From: Fibrobacter sp. UWB13 | GTDB taxonomy: Bacteria; Fibrobacterota; Fibrobacteria; Fibrobacterales; Fibrobacteraceae | Direction: 5' to 3' | NCBI RefSeq assembly: GCF_900177805.1 | Contig: NZ_FXAX01000001.1 | Span: forward strand, 1,674,001-1,738,000 | DNA length: 64,000 nucleotides | Part shown: positions 44,293 through 53,594 of the stretch, one piece after another | How the letters are laid out: each line of letters starts with the position of its first letter | Numbering within the stretch: the stretch's first letter is position 1 | Position numbers and translations under genes: made by a program | Notes under the pieces: model-generated | The model's input: only the letters and a program-made list of their open reading frames with translations | Told to the model about the DNA's origin: nothing | Database searches by the model: none

Positions 44293-46767
44293 ATGGCTAA
44301 AACTACCAAGAATGCAAGTGACATTACCGTGCTCGGTACCGATGCGGAAGCCTTCCGCAAGGCATTTACCGACCACATCCACCACACGCTCGCCCGCAGC
44401 AAATACACGGTGACGGACCACGAAAAGTTCCTCGCTGTGGCTTACGCCGTGCGTGACCGTCTTGTTGACCGTTGGATCAAGACGCAGAACACCTATTACG
44501 AAAAAGACGTCAAGCGCGTCTATTACCTCTCTCTCGAATTTTTGATTGGCCGTACGCTCGGCAACTCCGTGTTGAACCTCGACGTCGAAAGCGCCGTGAC
44601 GGAAGCTCTTGACGAAATCGGCATGACGCTCGAAGAACTCCGCGAACAGGAAGTGGACGCAGGTCTCGGCAACGGCGGTCTTGGCCGTTTGGCAGCTTGC
44701 TTCCTCGACTCCATGGCAACGCTCGAACTCCCGGCAACCGGTATGGGCATCCGTTACGAATACGGCATGTTCAGCCAGAAGATTGTGAATGGCGAACAGG
44801 AAGAACAGCCGGATAACTGGCTGCGCCTCCCGAACCCGTGGGAAATCGCCCGCCCGGCTAACGCTATCAAGGTGCCGTTCTACGGCTACGTGGTCAGCTG
44901 GATGGACGAAAACGGTCGCCTCCGCAACCGTTGGGAAACGAAGGACTACGTGATGGCCCTCCCGTACGATACGCCGATCCCGGGTTACAAGAACAACACT
45001 GTGAACAACCTCCGCCTCTGGAGCGCCAAGTCCGCTGACGACTTCGGTCTTAGCTACTTCAACAACGGCGACTACATCGCCGCTGTGCAGGACATGGAAC
45101 TTTCCGAAACGATTTCCAAGGTCTTGTACCCGAACGACGCTTCCATGAACGGTAAGGAACTCCGCCTCAAGCAACAGTACTTCCTCTGCTCGGCCTCCCT
45201 GCAGGACATCATCAAGCGCTTCAAGAAGCTTCACAACAACGACTGGAAGCTCTTCCCGGAAAAGGTCGCCATCCAGTTGAACGATACGCACCCGGCAATT
45301 TCTATCGCCGAAATGATGCGCATCCTCCTCGACATTGAAAACCTCGAATGGGACGAAGCTTGGGACATCGTGACGCACACGTTCGCTTATACGAACCACA
45401 CGCTCATGCCGGAAGCTCTTGAAAAGTGGCCGGTCAGCTTGTTCGAAAAGCTCTTGCCGCGTCACCTCCAGATCATTTACGAAATCAACGCTCGTTTCCT
45501 CCGCATGGTCTCCATGAAGTGGCCTGGCGACAACGCTCGTCTCGCTCGCATGAGCCTTATCGAAGAAGGCGGCTGCAAGATGGTCCGCATGGCATACCTC
45601 TCCATCGTGGGTTCGTTTGCTGTGAACGGCGTGGCAGCTCTCCACTCCGACCTTTTGAAGACGACGCTCTTCAAGGACTTCTACGAACTGTGGCCTGAAA
45701 AGTTCAACAACAAGACGAACGGCGTGACGCCGCGTCGTTGGGTCCGCAAGGCTAACCCGGCTATGTCCGAACTCATCACTTCTAAGATTGGCGAATCCTG
45801 GGTCAAGGATTTGGACGATTTGAAGAAGCTCGAAAAGTTCGCCAAGGACGCCGATTTCCAGAAGAAATTCATGGAAGTCAAGAAGCAGAACAAGGAACGC
45901 CTCGCCAAGTACCTCAAGGCAACGCAGAATGTCGATGTCGACACGAACACGTTCTTCGACGTGCAGGTCAAGCGTATTCACGAATACAAGCGCCAGCTCT
46001 TGAACATCCTCCATGCCATCCACCTTTACATCCAGGTGAAGGACGGCAAGGAAATCATGCCGCGCACCATCATGATCGGTGGTAAGTCCGCTCCGGGTTA
46101 TTGGATGGCTAAGCAGATTATCCGTCTTGCTAACGCTGTGGCTTCTATCATCGACGCTGATCCAGATTGCAAGGGCAAGCTCAAGATGGTGTTCCTCGAG
46201 AACTACCGCGTGTCCTTCGCCGAAAAGATTATTCCGGCTGCAGACCTTTCCGAACAGATTTCTACCGCCGGTACCGAAGCTTCGGGTACGGGTAACATGA
46301 AGTTTGCTTTGAACGGCGCTCTCACGATTGGTACGCTCGACGGCGCTAACGTGGAAATGAAGGAAGAAGTCGGTGACGACAACATCTTCATCTTCGGTCT
46401 CACCGTTGAAGAAGTGACGGACCTCCTCGCTAAGGGTTACCGTCCGCGCGACTTCTACGAGCATGATGATGATCTCCGCCGCGTGATTGACCTCATCGCT
46501 TCTGGCTTCTTCAGCCCGGATCATCCGGAAACCTTCAAGCACATTGCAGAAAAGCTCTTGTCGCATGACCCGTACATGCTCTGTGCAGACTTCCGCAGCT
46601 ATGTGGATATGCAGAAGAAGGTTGCCGATGCTTACCAGGACAAGAAGCACTGGGCAGAAATGGCAATCCTCAACGTCGCTCGCATGGGCAAGTTCAGCTC
46701 CGACCGTACCATCAAGCAGTACGCCGAAGAAATCTGGAATGCCAAGCCGTGCAGCATTAAGCTGTAA
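44293..46767 (+). CDS. glgP: Glycogen/alpha-glucan phosphorylase
   Basis: Releases glucose-1-phosphate from glycogen or maltodextrin using a PLP phosphate as acid catalyst. The 824 residues hold GLGNGGLGRLAACFLDS, the active-site loop GMGIRYEYGMF, NDTHPAISIAEMMR, and the PLP motif EASGTGNMKFALNGALTIGT with Lys. This is the long (GT35) type. Codon usage is strongly GC-rich and biased, pointing to high expression, consistent with the glycogen storage of Fibrobacter. Monocistronic with a terminator at 46794. The long antisense frame on the other strand is a mirror of this bias. Confidence 0.97.
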   Translation: MAKTTKNASDITVLGTDAEAFRKAFTDHIHHTLARSKYTVTDHEKFLAVAYAVRDRLVDRWIKTQNTYYEKDVKRVYYLSLEFLIGRTLGNSVLNLDVESAVTEALDEIGMTLEELREQEVDAGLGNGGLGRLAACFLDSMATLELPATGMGIRYEYGMFSQKIVNGEQEEQPDNWLRLPNPWEIARPANAIKVPFYGYVVSWMDENGRLRNRWETKDYVMALPYDTPIPGYKNNTVNNLRLWSAKSADDFGLSYFNNGDYIAAVQDMELSETISKVLYPNDASMNGKELRLKQQYFLCSASLQDIIKRFKKLHNNDWKLFPEKVAIQLNDTHPAISIAEMMRILLDIENLEWDEAWDIVTHTFAYTNHTLMPEALEKWPVSLFEKLLPRHLQIIYEINARFLRMVSMKWPGDNARLARMSLIEEGGCKMVRMAYLSIVGSFAVNGVAALHSDLLKTTLFKDFYELWPEKFNNKTNGVTPRRWVRKANPAMSELITSKIGESWVKDLDDLKKLEKFAKDADFQKKFMEVKKQNKERLAKYLKATQNVDVDTNTFFDVQVKRIHEYKRQLLNILHAIHLYIQVKDGKEIMPRTIMIGGKSAPGYWMAKQIIRLANAVASIIDADPDCKGKLKMVFLENYRVSFAEKIIPAADLSEQISTAGTEASGTGNMKFALNGALTIGTLDGANVEMKEEVGDDNIFIFGLTVEEVTDLLAKGYRPRDFYEHDDDLRRVIDLIASGFFSPDHPETFKHIAEKLLSHDPYMLCADFRSYVDMQKKVADAYQDKKHWAEMAILNVARMGKFSSDRTIKQYAEEIWNAKPCSIKL

Positions 46768-46793
46768 TAAGCATCCAAATCAGGATATAAGAG

Positions 46794-46823
46794 AGTCCGC
46801 GATGAAAGTCGCGGACTTTTTTT
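46794..46823 (+). terminator. Terminator of glgP
   Basis: AGTCCGCGA / TCGCGGACT (46794-46802, 46809-46817) followed by T7. Confidence 0.92.
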
Positions 46824-46883
46824 GTTCTTAAAAATTTTATTCTAAAAAAGTATATATTTTATGTTAAAAAACCAGGAAAAAAT

Positions 46884-47819
46884 ATGACACCCACCGAGAT
46901 CAAAAAAACAGAAGACGATTTTATATCAAAACTGACAGCGAACGGAGTCAAGTATACATTAAAAGAAACACTTGATATCGGAAACAACATAAAAATCTAT
47001 TCCATCCGTCCGAGTTACGACACTTACTATTACAAAACCAAGACAACGAAGAAAAGCATCTGTCTGCACTTTACGGTTGGGCATATCAAATCTGACGTCA
47101 GTTCACTTTCGGCAAAGGACAACCACGTTTCCGTTTCTTACGTAGTCGATCGTTCCGGCAGAATCTACGAACTTTTCCCCGACACATACTGGAGTTATCA
47201 CCTTGGCGCCAATGCCGTTGGCAAAAACGAGGTCATGTCAAAGCAATCCATCGGCATCGAAATCAGTAACTACGGTCCTTTGAAGTTATCTGGCGAAAAT
47301 CTGATGGACGCTTACAACAAAGTCTATTGCAAGTTGTCCGAAACCGAATACTATTACAAGCACAATTACAGGGGATACGACTACTATGCCACTATGACGG
47401 ACATCCAGACCGAAGCGGTCGCTGCCCTAGTCAAGTACCTCGGACGAAAGCACAACATTCCGATGAACTTCAAGAGCAATGACGAGCCTTTTGCAAGCGC
47501 CACAGAAGCAGTTTCTTTCAACGGAGTCTTCTACCACACCAACGTGAGAAAAGACAAATTCGACTGGCCGTTCGGCCCGGCATTGAAGGCTGTTATTGCA
47601 ACATGCAACAACGAATTGCCGAACAAAGTCGAAAGCAAGCCCGATGCAACCAAGACGGCTTCCGTCAATGCAGACTCCAAGCCCGTACAAAAATCCGAGC
47701 CCAAGCCACCCACCAAACCTGTATATACAACAAGCCAAGCAAGCACACCAGTAAAATCCAAGCCCGTCTTCCAATCGATTATAGACAGCATCTCAGGTCT
47801 ATTCCGTAAAAAGAGATAG
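46884..47819 (+). CDS. N-acetylmuramoyl-L-alanine amidase (Ami_2 fold)
   Basis: A 311-residue protein with a zinc amidase domain of the T7-lysozyme/PGRP type: LHFTVGH supplies the first His, WSYHLGANA the loop, ISNYGPL the central strand, and FYHTNVRKDKFDWP the late His and Asp. It would cut the bond between MurNAc and L-Ala. There is no signal peptide or membrane anchor. The last 65 residues form a Lys/Pro/Thr-rich tail that could bind walls or DNA. It may be a phage-like endolysin, a recycling enzyme or a secreted effector. AGGAAAAAAT precedes the ATG. No holin lies nearby. Confidence 0.8.
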   Translation: MTPTEIKKTEDDFISKLTANGVKYTLKETLDIGNNIKIYSIRPSYDTYYYKTKTTKKSICLHFTVGHIKSDVSSLSAKDNHVSVSYVVDRSGRIYELFPDTYWSYHLGANAVGKNEVMSKQSIGIEISNYGPLKLSGENLMDAYNKVYCKLSETEYYYKHNYRGYDYYATMTDIQTEAVAALVKYLGRKHNIPMNFKSNDEPFASATEAVSFNGVFYHTNVRKDKFDWPFGPALKAVIATCNNELPNKVESKPDATKTASVNADSKPVQKSEPKPPTKPVYTTSQASTPVKSKPVFQSIIDSISGLFRKKR

Positions 47820-47841
47820 CCTACTGCATTTTTACAGTTTG

Positions 47842-47871
47842 AAAAATCTGCGGCAATCGTCGCAGATTTTT
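47842..47871. terminator. Bidirectional terminator between convergent genes
   Basis: AAAAATCTGCG / CGCAGATTTTT (47842-47852, 47861-47871). It has A on one side and T on the other, so it can stop the amidase gene and the oxidoreductase gene. Confidence 0.88.
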
Positions 47872-48800
47872 TATACAGTCTTGATTGTTGCAAGTTTAAC
47901 GGCGTTTGCGGCGCTTTGCGCTGCTCGCCTACCCCATTCAGAACAGGCGCCCACCATCAGCTTCAGAAAGAATTTGTGTTCATTCTCAAGCGAATCCGAG
48001 ATGTGGATAACTTCGCCATTCTCATTATGCGGTGCAAGACTCACCGAGTAATCGCAAGCCGGGCCACCATCGCCCCCGAACTCCACAGAAATTGTCCGCA
48101 CATCGATATCGCTATTGCGGTCTACAATAAAGTCGAGTTCAGCCCCAGCAAGCGCACCTTTTATAATGCTTATTTGCATTTGCGCACGGTCTTCGTTTTT
48201 CGAAATCGTGAACTTTTCCACTTTCAAATCTTCATAGCGGAACATCGAAAGGCAAAGGCTCAAGTCATGCACCAGCAAATCGAGCGCCACGTTCACATCG
48301 CGGCAACGCGCAGAATACTTGTGTTCGCGACGGAATTCCAAACGGAACGACGAATTCGCACATTCACTCATGCGCGCGGTTTTTCCAGCGGCACCAAGTT
48401 CAGCCATAAAATGTTTGCGGAAATTCAAGAAAACCGAATTAAAACATTCCGACTGCGCCACAAATAAAATCACATTATTGCGGATAGCCAAATCCACCAA
48501 TTCTTGCGCTTGCGCACCAAGCGTTGCAAGCGGTTTTTCTACAAATACGGAGATTCCACGTTTCAAACAAAGCTTTGCATACTCGTAATGCGTTGTTGCC
48601 GGAGATGCAATCACGGCAAAATCAACCTTATCTTTAGAAACAAATTCATCGACGAGCGAAGCGCGCACATTTCCTACGCTATCTAAATCTTCTAAATCAA
48701 AAATTTTTAAAAACTGTATGTCGGAATACTCAAAAAACTTGCGATGGCGTTCGCCCATGGTGCCATTGCCAAACAGCACCGCCTTGTAATCTCTTCTCAT
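47871..48800 (-). CDS. Gfo/Idh/MocA-type oxidoreductase
   Basis: A 309-residue NAD(P)-dependent dehydrogenase of the Gfo/Idh family. The N-terminal Rossmann domain has FGNGTMGERHRKFF (GxGxxG variant with N), and VIASPATTHYEYAKLCLKRG followed by FVEKPLAT (the conserved EKP motif with the catalytic-type Lys). The C-terminal domain is beta-rich. It likely acts on a sugar or nucleotide sugar; the substrate is unknown. ATG 48800 lies seven bases past the diguanylate cyclase stop on the same strand. The frame could extend to 48866, but the start at MRRDYKAVLF fits the family better. Confidence 0.87.
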   Translation of the reverse strand: MRRDYKAVLFGNGTMGERHRKFFEYSDIQFLKIFDLEDLDSVGNVRASLVDEFVSKDKVDFAVIASPATTHYEYAKLCLKRGISVFVEKPLATLGAQAQELVDLAIRNNVILFVAQSECFNSVFLNFRKHFMAELGAAGKTARMSECANSSFRLEFRREHKYSARCRDVNVALDLLVHDLSLCLSMFRYEDLKVEKFTISKNEDRAQMQISIIKGALAGAELDFIVDRNSDIDVRTISVEFGGDGGPACDYSVSLAPHNENGEVIHISDSLENEHKFFLKLMVGACSEWGRRAAQSAANAVKLATIKTV

Positions 48801-48807
48801 GGAATTT

Positions 48808-49677
48808 CTACTCTTTCGGTTCAGAGTACTTTGTACTCTTTTCCATGTACATTCGCTTATCCGCAATTTCCATAGCCTGCATAAAGCTGAGCGATGGCGA
48901 CGGAATTTCGCAAGAACCCAAAGAAACGCAAATCGGCTTGCCCTTCAAAAGCAACGCACGCGAAACTTCATTCATGTTATCGATATATTTTTTGCATTCA
49001 TCTTGCGTCGTATTCGGGAGCACAAGGAAGAACTCGTCACCACCCACGCGAAACATCATTGCTTTTTCCGGGAGCACCACGCGGAACAGCGATGCCGTCA
49101 GGCGAATCAGTTCATCGCCGATAGCATGTCCGTACGTATCGTTCGTTTTCTTTAAACCATCGCAGTCCGCAGAAATCACGCACATCGGGCACATCTCTGG
49201 CTTTACAGGACTCGAAACCCACTCTTCGAAATAATTACGGTTGTACAAGCCCGTGAGCATGTCGGTGTGGGCATACTTTTCGAGTTTCTTTTCGAGCAAG
49301 ACTTTTTCGGTCACGTTGTTGATAAGACCGACAATACCAATAATATTGCCATCGTCATCGCGAACCGGATTCTTGATGAGTTCCAAAAATTCAGTCACGC
49401 CATCCTGATTGATTTCAATGACGTACTGCGTTCCCTTGCCTGTACGGAGAATTTCGCGATCCTGTTCCATCGCGAGTTTTGCATTTTCCTTATCCTTGCG
49501 GATTTCCAGGTCGGTCTTGCCGGCAATATCCCACGAAGGATCCTCGGCACCTTGAAGGTGGCGCCAGTAATGCGTCGAAAAAACGTAGCGGCATTCGGTG
49601 TCCTTGAAGAAAATATTCGACGGAATCTCTTTCAAGATTTTCTTGAACAAGTCATAGTCAATCTTCATTACGTCCAT
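48808..49677 (-). CDS. PAS-GGDEF diguanylate cyclase
   Basis: A 289-residue cytoplasmic signalling enzyme that would make cyclic di-GMP. Residues 1-130 are a PAS domain (ILKEIPSNIFFKDTECRYVF, then the ligand region and VGLINNVTEK). The GGDEF domain follows: DMLTGLYNRNYF, DCDGLKKTNDTYGH and the intact active site RVGGDEFFLVLP. No membrane segment, no EAL domain and no clear RxxD inhibitory site right before the motif. ATG 49677 has AAGGAG upstream. It forms a short unit with the oxidoreductase gene. Confidence 0.92.
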   Translation of the reverse strand: MDVMKIDYDLFKKILKEIPSNIFFKDTECRYVFSTHYWRHLQGAEDPSWDIAGKTDLEIRKDKENAKLAMEQDREILRTGKGTQYVIEINQDGVTEFLELIKNPVRDDDGNIIGIVGLINNVTEKVLLEKKLEKYAHTDMLTGLYNRNYFEEWVSSPVKPEMCPMCVISADCDGLKKTNDTYGHAIGDELIRLTASLFRVVLPEKAMMFRVGGDEFFLVLPNTTQDECKKYIDNMNEVSRALLLKGKPICVSLGSCEIPSPSLSFMQAMEIADKRMYMEKSTKYSEPKE

Positions 49678-49821
49678 AGAATACTCCTTCTCCACCAAAG
49701 CACCATACAACTACACTTTTTTAATTTAGCTTTCACTTACAACTATTGCAACCGGTACCCTCAAAGATTTATATTTGAAATTGGAATATTCAAGGGGTTT
49801 AAACCCGCTTTTGAGGAATTT

Positions 49822-50325
49822 ATGGACATCAAAAAGACTAATGCCGCCCGCATTTTGGACAGGCAGAAGATTCAATACGAACTAATCCCATACAAGGTTG
49901 ATGAAAACGACCTTGGCGCACAGCACGTGGCCGACAGCCTGGGCGAAGATATCAACCAGGTTTTCAAGACGATTCTCGTGCATGGAGACAAGATTGGTTA
50001 CCTTATTTGCGTTGTTCCTGGCAATCTCGAAGTGGACTTGAAGGGCGCCGCCAAAGTAAGTGGCAACAAGAAAATCGACACCGTCCCGCTCAAGGATTTG
50101 ACTCCGCTGACGGGTTACATTCGTGGCGGTTGCAGCCCGCTCGGACTCAAGAAGAACTACCCCATTTTCATTCACGAGACTGCGATGCAGTTCCCGTACA
50201 TTTACGTGAGCGCAGGCGAACGCGGTTTGCAGTTGAAAGTGGCGCCAGCAGACTTGGTCAAGGCAACGCGAGCCACAATTGGCGTGATTGCACGTGTCCA
50301 CCCAGAAGATCCAGACGCAAAGTAA
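49822..50325 (+). CDS. ybaK: YbaK/EbsC-type Cys-tRNA(Pro) deacylase
   Basis: A 167-residue trans-editing enzyme that hydrolyses Cys-tRNA(Pro) made in error by ProRS. The fold is recognisable from KTILVHGDKIGYLICVVPG, then DLKGAAKVSGNKKID, GYIRGGCSPLGLKKNYPIF and the ending FIHETAMQFPYIYVSAGERG. The open frame extends back to 49267, but that part is antisense to the GGDEF gene; the ATG at 49822 has TGAGGA upstream. It is followed 24 bases later by the GH16 gene, so they could share a transcript. Confidence 0.93.
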   Translation: MDIKKTNAARILDRQKIQYELIPYKVDENDLGAQHVADSLGEDINQVFKTILVHGDKIGYLICVVPGNLEVDLKGAAKVSGNKKIDTVPLKDLTPLTGYIRGGCSPLGLKKNYPIFIHETAMQFPYIYVSAGERGLQLKVAPADLVKATRATIGVIARVHPEDPDAK

Positions 50326-50349
50326 TTAGAAAAGTAAGGGGTTGGTTTT

Positions 50350-51357
50350 ATGGTTTATAAATTTGTTGTAATGGGATGTGCCGCCTCAATCGCCTATTTA
50401 GCCGCATGTTCCGATGATGCGTCACCCAGTTTCGCGGAACCCGCAGAAAGTTCCGCGGCATCCTCCTCGTCCGTCATTCTGAGTGGCGATAGCCGCGATG
50501 ATTCGGCTGGCTCATCAACCAAATCCAGTGACTATAGGAATTCCTCAAGCAGCGCGGCAGGTCAATCTTCGAGCAGTTCCGAAACGGTTTCCTCAAGCAA
50601 CTCAGAAACAACTTCTTCGAGCAGCGCAGAGCCCGCCGCACAATACCTCTGGCATGATGAATTTGACGGCGAGACAATTGACACAAGCAAATGGACTTTC
50701 GAAATCGGAACGGGCGCAAGCGGCTGGGGCAACAACGAATGGGAATATTACACAAGCCGTAAAGAGAACGCCTACATCAAGGACGGCGTCTTGCACATCC
50801 GCGCCCAGAAAGAAGACTACGAAGGTCAAAAGTACACTTCCGCCCGCATGCTTACCAAGGGCAAATTTGCGTTCAAGTACGGCACGGTAGAAGCGCGCAT
50901 TGCACTCCCGACCGGCAAGGGAATCTGGCCTGCATTTTGGATGCTCGGAGAGAATTTCGACACTGTCGGATGGCCCGCCTGCGGCGAAATTGACATCATC
51001 GAAGCGGTCAATATAGAAAACAAAATCTACGGCACAAACCATTGGGCGAACGGCGCCGAATACGCGACCTACGGCAATAACACCGGCGATTACCGCAATC
51101 AGAAATTTGAACTCGACATTACACAGTTCCACACGTACAAATTCACGTGGGACGAGAAATACATTCGCATGTTCGTCGATGACTTCATGTACCACGAGAT
51201 TCTAATTGAAGGCAACGAAGGCGATACCGAGGAATTCCACAAGCCATTCTTCTTCTTGCTGAACGTCGCCGTGGCAGGCAACTGGCCTGGTTTTGAAGTA
51301 GACGATTCGCAGTTCCCGAACGAAATGCTCGTCGATTACATTAGAGTTAGCAAGTAA
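50350..51357 (+). CDS. GH16-type beta-glucanase, lipoprotein
   Basis: A 335-residue surface lipoprotein with lipobox SIAYLAAC, then a Ser-rich tether of about 75 residues (SSSSV, SSSSSE, SSSNSE). The catalytic domain of family 16 (beta-1,3 or 1,3/1,4-glucanase type) spans about 105-335. It shows WHDEFDG, the nucleophile and acid in GEIDIIEAV (ExDxxE), HWANGAEYATYG, and NVAVAGNWPG near the end. It probably cuts mixed-linkage glucan or laminarin in plant material outside the cell. Part of the linker (around 50472-50510) resembles the dispersed GTCATTCTGAG repeat. The 3' end overlaps the PPTase gene by 11 bases. Confidence 0.93.
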   Translation: MVYKFVVMGCAASIAYLAACSDDASPSFAEPAESSAASSSSVILSGDSRDDSAGSSTKSSDYRNSSSSAAGQSSSSSETVSSSNSETTSSSSAEPAAQYLWHDEFDGETIDTSKWTFEIGTGASGWGNNEWEYYTSRKENAYIKDGVLHIRAQKEDYEGQKYTSARMLTKGKFAFKYGTVEARIALPTGKGIWPAFWMLGENFDTVGWPACGEIDIIEAVNIENKIYGTNHWANGAEYATYGNNTGDYRNQKFELDITQFHTYKFTWDEKYIRMFVDDFMYHEILIEGNEGDTEEFHKPFFFLLNVAVAGNWPGFEVDDSQFPNEMLVDYIRVSK

Positions 51358-52033
51358 ATTTCACTTGCTTTATTTCGGACGGTGCAATAAAGCCATCGTT
51401 CTTGATGCAATAAGCATAGCGGTAGCCGTCGTGCAAGTTGATTTCTCGGAATGAATATTCCGGGCGCTTGCCGTCATGAAATAGCGTCACATTCTCGAGT
51501 TCGTCCATGTGCAGCGCAAACATGTCCGGCATAAGCGACAGGCCTCGGCCCGTCACTTTCATATAACATTCCTTGAGCGTCCACAATCTGTAAAATGCCT
51601 CGGACTGCGCCTCAAGCGTTTCGAAATGCTTGATCCATGCGGATTCTTCGGGCTTGAAAAATCGCTCAGCAAGTCTGCCACGATCGCCCTTGATGATTTC
51701 CACATCGCAGCCAACCTCGAATGGAGAAATCACGCACATCACGCGTTCGCCCGAATGCGACAAGTTAAAATGCACTTCCGGGAAATCCAGCAAATACGGC
51801 TTGCCATTTTCGCCATACGCAATATGATTGTCCGCGCCTTCAAACCCAGCATCGCGACATGCCATCTGGAGCAAAAGTCCAACGCCAAGTGATTGCATTT
51901 TCCCTTTAGGGAACTTAAACGACATTGCCTTTTTTTGGCGATATTCGGGAACCTGCCCCAAAAAACGCTCAAAAACAGGCGTTTCTTTCAACGCAGAAAT
52001 ATCGGCAATATATACTCGGGTCGTCACAAACAC
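51347..52033 (-). CDS. 4'-phosphopantetheinyl transferase (Sfp-like)
   Basis: Adds the phosphopantetheine arm of CoA to carrier proteins. The 228 residues include the Sfp-type motifs HFNLSHSGERVMCVIS, GCDVEIIKGDRG (Mg-binding Asp/Glu) and FYRLWTLKECYMKVTGRGL (W-KE). Sfp-type size points to secondary metabolite or fatty acid carrier targets. The start is uncertain: GTG at 52033 or GTG at 52027 (VTTRVYIAD); neither has a good ribosome-binding site. It is convergent with the GH16 gene. TATATT-like sequence upstream overlaps the rubredoxin promoter. Confidence 0.9.
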   Translation of the reverse strand: MFVTTRVYIADISALKETPVFERFLGQVPEYRQKKAMSFKFPKGKMQSLGVGLLLQMACRDAGFEGADNHIAYGENGKPYLLDFPEVHFNLSHSGERVMCVISPFEVGCDVEIIKGDRGRLAERFFKPEESAWIKHFETLEAQSEAFYRLWTLKECYMKVTGRGLSLMPDMFALHMDELENVTLFHDGKRPEYSFREINLHDGYRYAYCIKNDGFIAPSEIKQVKFTC

Positions 52034-52112
52034 AAAAAAAATATAAAAATCTGACTTTCTACCATTTATTTATATAGTTTAAAAAGAGCACAATTAAGCA
52101 AGGAGAAATTTT
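52034..52112 (+). promoter_or_regulatory. Leader and promoter of the rubredoxin gene
   Basis: TTTATTTATATAGTTTA (52065-52081) is a plausible -10 region, followed by AAGGAGA (52099-52105) seven bases before the ATG at 52113. The region is shared with the divergent PPTase gene. Confidence 0.5.
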
Positions 52113-52274
52113 ATGGCAAAATACAAATGCGAAGCCTGTGGCTATATCTACGACCCCGCTGTAGGCGATCCGGACAACGGCATTGCGCCGGGTACAGCTT
52201 TTGAAGACCTTCCGGATGATTGGACCTGCCCCATTTGCGGGGTCGGCAAGGATATGTTCGTCAAGGAAGAATAA
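52113..52274 (+). CDS. Rubredoxin
   Basis: A 53-residue one-iron electron carrier, too short to show up as a long frame. It reads [19 protein letters not shown]..., with two CxxC pairs (CEACG at 6-9, CPIC at 39-42) that bind Fe, the conserved aromatic/Gly-Asp core (GYIYDP, DDWTCP) and a short acidic end (VKEE). Strong ribosome-binding site AAGGAGA. It likely helps oxidative-stress or anaerobic electron transfer, fitting a strict anaerobe. A terminator follows at 52282. Confidence 0.95.
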   Translation: MAKYKCEACGYIYDPAVGDPDNGIAPGTAFEDLPDDWTCPICGVGKDMFVKEE

Positions 52275-52281
52275 AATTATC

Positions 52282-52311
52282 GCCAGGAGCAATACGCATC
52301 CTGGCATTTTT
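52282..52311 (+). terminator. Terminator of the rubredoxin gene
   Basis: GCCAGGA / TCCTGGC (52282-52288, 52299-52305) followed by ATTTTT. Confidence 0.85.
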
Positions 52312-52327
52312 CTAAGCAATTTTATCG

Positions 52328-53485
52328 TCAACGTCTACGTCGGTCGTGTCCCGTGGATTCGTAATACGATTTTTTGTCTTCGTACATGCGGGCGTCAATA
52401 ATTTCCATAATTTCATCAACGCTATTTTTCCGCATGTTGAAAATACCGAGCCCAATTGATGCAGACAACTTATACTTCTTTTTATTTTTGCTATTAAATT
52501 TATTCAAGTTTTCCTTAATCTGAATCCGGCATTCATCACATTCATTTTCGCGATCCGTATTCAAGACAACCACAAATTCATCGCCCGCATAACGGATAAC
52601 AGTTCCCCGTGCGCCAATCGTTTCGTTCAAGACATCGGCCATCGAGACCAAGGCATCATCACCTTCTGAATGACCAAAGTTATCATTAATCCCCTTGAAT
52701 CCATTCATATCAATCATCATTATTGCAAGTTTCGGGCGCACCATCAGTTCGCGCGAAATTCGGTCCAAATAGTAACGATTGAACAGGCCTGTAAGTTTAT
52801 CCAGAAAAATATTTTCATTTTGCAAGGCAAGAACCATACTCGTAAAGCCGACCGCAATCCCTACCCAGATGGTTGAAATACCATAGAAATAATATTGCAG
52901 ACAAACACAAACAAATATTGGCCACATAAAGTGGATCACGGGGAAAAAGCGGGAACCGCCACTGCGCGCTTTTGCAATCAAGTAAACAAGAACACCATCC
53001 GCGATGAACACCGCCTCCCAAAAATTCACAAGAGCAAACAACGGACCTCGCGAGTATTGATTGTTTTCACTGATATCAAATACAAGCGGGTCATAGAAAT
53101 TGTAAATCAGCAAAACTAAAATAATTGAGACAACAGTTGTCAGGAACACCCTTTGTGGTTTCGAGAGTCTCCCGTTTAAATGCTGCGAGACAATCATCAC
53201 CCAAAGCGGCCCGATAAATAAATCCGCAAGAAACAGAACAAAATTGGAAATGTAACTTACGATCCTTAAACCATCACCAGTATGGCCATCCACTGTAAAA
53301 GTAAGCGCATCCACAATACAAGCAGTCACGATGAGAACCATAATTGCAAACAAAATCCTATTTTCATTGTTTTTGTTTTGCAACTTCCAGGAACTGCTCA
53401 GCACAATGCCGAGAATCAGGAAGATCCCCAGCATATCCGAAATGTAGACTTGAGAGAGACAAACTTCGTGCATTGGACACCCCAC
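52328..53485 (-). CDS. Membrane-anchored GGDEF diguanylate cyclase
   Basis: A 385-residue protein with about seven N-terminal transmembrane helices (residues 15-240; for example ISDMLGIFLILGIVL, VFLTTVVSIILVLLIYN and IFVCVCLQYYFYG). A C-terminal GGDEF domain follows: DKLTGLFNRYYLD, MIDMNGFKGINDNFGHSEGD and the active site RYAGDEFVVVL (AGDEF, an accepted variant), with the SIGLG segment. It should turn a membrane signal into cyclic di-GMP. The basic tail ends HDRRRR. No ligand-binding domain is recognised in the membrane part. It lies between rubredoxin and thrS, with 53 bases to the rubredoxin stop. Confidence 0.9.
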   Translation of the reverse strand: MGCPMHEVCLSQVYISDMLGIFLILGIVLSSSWKLQNKNNENRILFAIMVLIVTACIVDALTFTVDGHTGDGLRIVSYISNFVLFLADLFIGPLWVMIVSQHLNGRLSKPQRVFLTTVVSIILVLLIYNFYDPLVFDISENNQYSRGPLFALVNFWEAVFIADGVLVYLIAKARSGGSRFFPVIHFMWPIFVCVCLQYYFYGISTIWVGIAVGFTSMVLALQNENIFLDKLTGLFNRYYLDRISRELMVRPKLAIMMIDMNGFKGINDNFGHSEGDDALVSMADVLNETIGARGTVIRYAGDEFVVVLNTDRENECDECRIQIKENLNKFNSKNKKKYKLSASIGLGIFNMRKNSVDEIMEIIDARMYEDKKSYYESTGHDRRRR

Positions 53486-53539
53486 CAGACAGCTATAAAA
53501 AACTTACAATATTTTTGGCGAGATAGTATTGCAATAAAC

Positions 53540-53568
53540 AAAAAACGCAGGTTCACGAGGAACCTGCG
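53540..53568 (-). terminator. Terminator of thrS
   Basis: CGCAGGTTC / GAACCTGCG (53546-53554, 53560-53568) followed on the minus strand by T6. Confidence 0.9.
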
Positions 53569-53594
53569 CTTAAATATTTGCGAGAGTCAAGCGA

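Noticed and set aside
44209-46650. Minus-strand ORF of 813 codons opposite glgP
   Set aside because: Same effect: the strong codon bias of glgP leaves few antisense stops. The translation is His/Val/Glu-rich without motifs.
49267-49821. N-terminal extension of the YbaK frame
   Set aside because: It is antisense to the GGDEF gene and lacks family similarity. The ATG at 49822 has its own ribosome-binding site.
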